Both the position numbers and the translations under genes were made by a program. Shown in pieces: positions 5,635 to 7,335 of a stretch of DNA of 7,335 nt (the first letter of the stretch is position 1; each line of letters opens with the position of its first letter). Under the pieces are notes generated by a model. That model was not told where the DNA came from and ran no database searches. It worked only from the letters and a program-made list of their open reading frames with translations. The stretch comes from Terriglobia bacterium (GTDB lineage: Bacteria; Acidobacteriota; Terriglobia; UBA7540), in NCBI GenBank assembly GCA_030040455.1, contig JASHTR010000128.1, positions 1 to 7,335 of the forward strand, in the 5' to 3' direction.

Positions 5635-6006
5635 ATGAAAAAAGTTTGGCTTGCTTTATTGCTACTCGGGATCGCGCTCTTGACGCTGCCGGCCTTCAGC
5701 GCCCCAAAGAATGCGACTGAGCCTGTTGTCGCGGGCACAACCAAGGGGAATACGGGCTGCGCGATTCTGGCAAAGGGGATGCCGCCCAAGGGCAAGCTTC
5801 TTTTCGCCGGCGTCATCTACGTCCGCACCCAATATAGCGTTCTCGAGACGTTCAACGCCAAGCTGCTCAAGCAAAAGTATACGGGCCAGGGTGAGATCAA
5901 CGATCTGAACCAGTTCGCCGTCAAGAACAAGATCAAGCTCGTTGTCATCCCCTCGAAGCACACCGACGATCAGCTCGAAGAAGCCAGGAAACTCTGCAAA
6001 GAATAG
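5635..6006 (+). CDS. Small secreted protein of unknown function, 123 aa
   Basis: The ATG at 5635 has a textbook AGGAGG (5624-5629) five bases upstream. The frame stays open back through the palindromic repeat, but that upstream part is not credible coding. Residues 1-23 form a Sec signal peptide: MKK, a Leu/Ala core, then PAFSA with cleavage likely at 22/23. The mature protein is about 100 residues, lysine-rich, with exactly two cysteines (Cys42 in NTGCAIL and Cys121 in KLCKE), which could form a disulfide outside the cytoplasm. Predicted structure is a strand around KLLFAGVIYVRT (54-65), helix at 68-81, helix at 87-97 containing INDLNQFAVKN, strand KIKLVVIP (99-106) and a final helix. I recognise no named domain. 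Acidobacterial hypothetical proteins with similar KQKYTGQG segments seem familiar, but this is memory only. It faces the M23 peptidase gene convergently, so shared function is not implied. Confidence 0.82.
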   Translation: MKKVWLALLLLGIALLTLPAFSAPKNATEPVVAGTTKGNTGCAILAKGMPPKGKLLFAGVIYVRTQYSVLETFNAKLLKQKYTGQGEINDLNQFAVKNKIKLVVIPSKHTDDQLEEARKLCKE

Positions 6007-6025
6007 GCCGGTCCACAGCCTATTC
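6001..6025. terminator. Bidirectional hairpin containing the stop codons of both convergent genes
   Basis: GAATAGGC (6001-6008) and GCCTATTC (6018-6025) form a perfect 8-bp stem with a nine-base loop. The left arm contains the TAG of the small secreted protein (6004-6006), and the right arm contains, on the complement, the TAG of the M23 peptidase (6022-6020). Only 13 bases separate the two genes, so this is the one place a shared terminator could sit. No T-run follows on either side, so termination would be inefficient or would need another factor. Confidence 0.4.
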
Positions 6026-7335
6026 CTGCCTGAACTGCTGCAACTTTGCCATGATGCGGTCGTGAATCCAGTGCGGGTCCCACCACTCGGTTGGGTCCAC
6101 CGGGATGCCATCCAGATAAACCCCAAAATGCAGGTGATCGCCGCCGGCCAAGCCCGTGGAGTCGCTGTGTCCGATCAACTGTCCCCGCTTCACCAAGGCG
6201 CCGGGTTTTACGTTCCATGAGGCAAGGTGCCCATAAAGAGTTTGCAAGCCGCAGCCGTGATCGATGATCACCACGTTGCCGAAAATATCGAACCAGCCCG
6301 CATAGATCACCTGGCCGTCGTTCGCGGCGACAACTGGCGTGTGGGCTACCACGGCAAGGTCAAACCCAAGATGCACTTCGTGGTCGATGACCTGGCCGTT
6401 GTAAACGTAGGTTCGGAAATCCGCGAAGGGTGATTCCACCTTCGAATTGGCAAGCTGAATGAATGGCTGGCTCCACATGAGCTTGGGATTCGTCTGTTTG
6501 GAAAATCGAACGAGCCGCTGTTTATCGATAATGCGAAGGTTGTGATTGATCTCAACGTAGTTTTTCACCAGGCTTCCCTGGTCCTCGATGGCCGTTGTCT
6601 GGCTTAAAATCGGCGGGACAACCCGTTGCAGGTAAGCATCGTCAATGGTTAATGTGCTCGAATGGAACTTCTTAGGGAAAACCCGGTAAGTGAAGCTGGC
6701 AATCGTCGCGTTGCCCGCATCGTCGTCGGCCACGATGTGCGCTGGTGTATTGGGATCAATGTTGTAAGGAAAGGCGAAGATGCTGAATCGCGTCAGAGGC
6801 TGCGATTCGCTGATGGGCCAGCTCGGGAAGAAATAGTCGCCGACTTGGACACCCGAGCGCACGGTGCCGGGCGAAACGTTGAAAACCACCATGTCGCACC
6901 CGCCCAAGTTGATGTAATGCTGGGTGGTAAGCACTTCTACCTGTGGCGGCATGAAGCGTACCGGCAAGCTCAGCGTCAGGCGAGCCTCTCCGCCGCGAAA
7001 GAAACGTCCCCATGAATCATTGAGCGCGATGACGCGTAGCGTCGCGCGTCCCGGGCGCAACTGCGGCACGCCTCTCCTTCCTGCCTGGGCCGAGGCGCGC
7101 ACGGTATAGCCCGCGCCTTTTGCAACCTGCTGAACTGTGACGGGCACGCGGAATACCTGCCCGTTCTGCTCGATGGATATAGCGACCCGGCTGATGGGGT
7201 AGCGAGGATCGTGGACGATGAATTCGACGATGCGGCTCAGGCCGAGACCTCGGATGGTCTCGGCAGGTTTGATGGAGGGTGCCGGATTACTGAAAAGCTT
7301 AAGACCCAGCGCCACCACGATTAGGACAATGATAA
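6020..7335 (-). CDS. M23-family (LytM-type) metallopeptidase, membrane-anchored, N-terminus beyond window
   Basis: The C-terminal third is a zinc-dependent M23 endopeptidase domain that would cut peptidoglycan cross-links in the envelope. Counting from the GTG codon at 7318, the zinc-binding motif HLGFDL is at 316-321 (His316, Asp320), YGHL at 362-365 (His364), and GDHLHFGVY at 393-401 (His395 catalytic, His397 zinc). All expected ligands are present, so it should be active, unlike degenerate EnvC-type proteins. The frame is open to the right edge and reads IIVLIVVALGLKLF there, a membrane anchor or signal peptide, so the GTG at 7318 lies inside that helix and the true start is outside the window. 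The 300 residues between hold beta-rich, probably Ig-like segments (about 30-125 and 128-215) that I cannot name, then a linker before the catalytic domain. The end WWDPHWIHDRIMAKLQQFRQE follows the domain directly. Confidence 0.9.
   Translation of the reverse strand, partial: IIVLIVVALGLKLFSNPAPSIKPAETIRGLGLSRIVEFIVHDPRYPISRVAISIEQNGQVFRVPVTVQQVAKGAGYTVRASAQAGRRGVPQLRPGRATLRVIALNDSWGRFFRGGEARLTLSLPVRFMPPQVEVLTTQHYINLGGCDMVVFNVSPGTVRSGVQVGDYFFPSWPISESQPLTRFSIFAFPYNIDPNTPAHIVADDDAGNATIASFTYRVFPKKFHSSTLTIDDAYLQRVVPPILSQTTAIEDQGSLVKNYVEINHNLRIIDKQRLVRFSKQTNPKLMWSQPFIQLANSKVESPFADFRTYVYNGQVIDHEVHLGFDLAVVAHTPVVAANDGQVIYAGWFDIFGNVVIIDHGCGLQTLYGHLASWNVKPGALVKRGQLIGHSDSTGLAGGDHLHFGVYLDGIPVDPTEWWDPHWIHDRIMAKLQQFRQE

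Noticed and set aside
7316..7318. GTG at 7318 as the start of the M23 peptidase
   Set aside because: The frame is open to the edge and the codons before the GTG continue a hydrophobic helix, so the start is outside the window.
1..7335. CRISPR array, tRNA or rRNA genes, toxin-antitoxin or defence system
   Set aside because: No regularly spaced identical repeats, no cloverleaf or conserved rRNA segments and no recognisable defence proteins were seen on either strand.

Overview
The window looks like part of a chromosome from a moderately GC-rich soil-type bacterium, most likely Acidobacteriota. The clues are an EF-G paralogue with a GHGHTGKT P-loop, an ISNCY-like transposase start at the left edge, and a dispersed palindrome beginning TGTCATTCCGAG. 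This taxonomic guess comes from memory of family resemblance; no search was run.

Layout: positions 1-198 hold the left-facing 5' end of a transposase gene and its terminal region, which contains two tandem degenerate 25-bp units, each with a GACA-N7-TGTC dyad. Immediately to the right is an EF-G-like translational GTPase (278-2377, +). Next come a ten-helix GRP/RhaT-like sugar or nucleoside transporter (2465-3454, +) and, 37 bases on, an inosine-uridine-type nucleoside hydrolase (3492-4358, +). A Tat-exported sugar isomerase/epimerase-like TIM barrel (4482-5360, +) follows with its own strong ribosome binding site and a possible promoter. A palindromic repeat (5497-5575) sits in the leader of a small secreted protein of unknown function (5635-6006, +). 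The last gene is a membrane-anchored M23 endopeptidase (6020 to the right edge, -), whose N-terminus lies outside the window. It converges on the small gene, and one 8-bp stem contains both stop codons.

How the genes work together: the transporter and nucleoside hydrolase are the only pair with strong positional and functional logic, namely import of a nucleoside or sugar and release of base and ribose in the cytoplasm. The Tat-exported TIM barrel may act on sugars in the periplasm, but its link to the pair is only proximity. The EF-G paralogue, the small secreted protein and the M23 peptidase appear to be independent neighbours. I see no convincing defence, CRISPR or biosynthetic system. The best leads are the changed GTPase and hydrolase active-site residues, the structured IS end, and the shared stop-codon hairpin.
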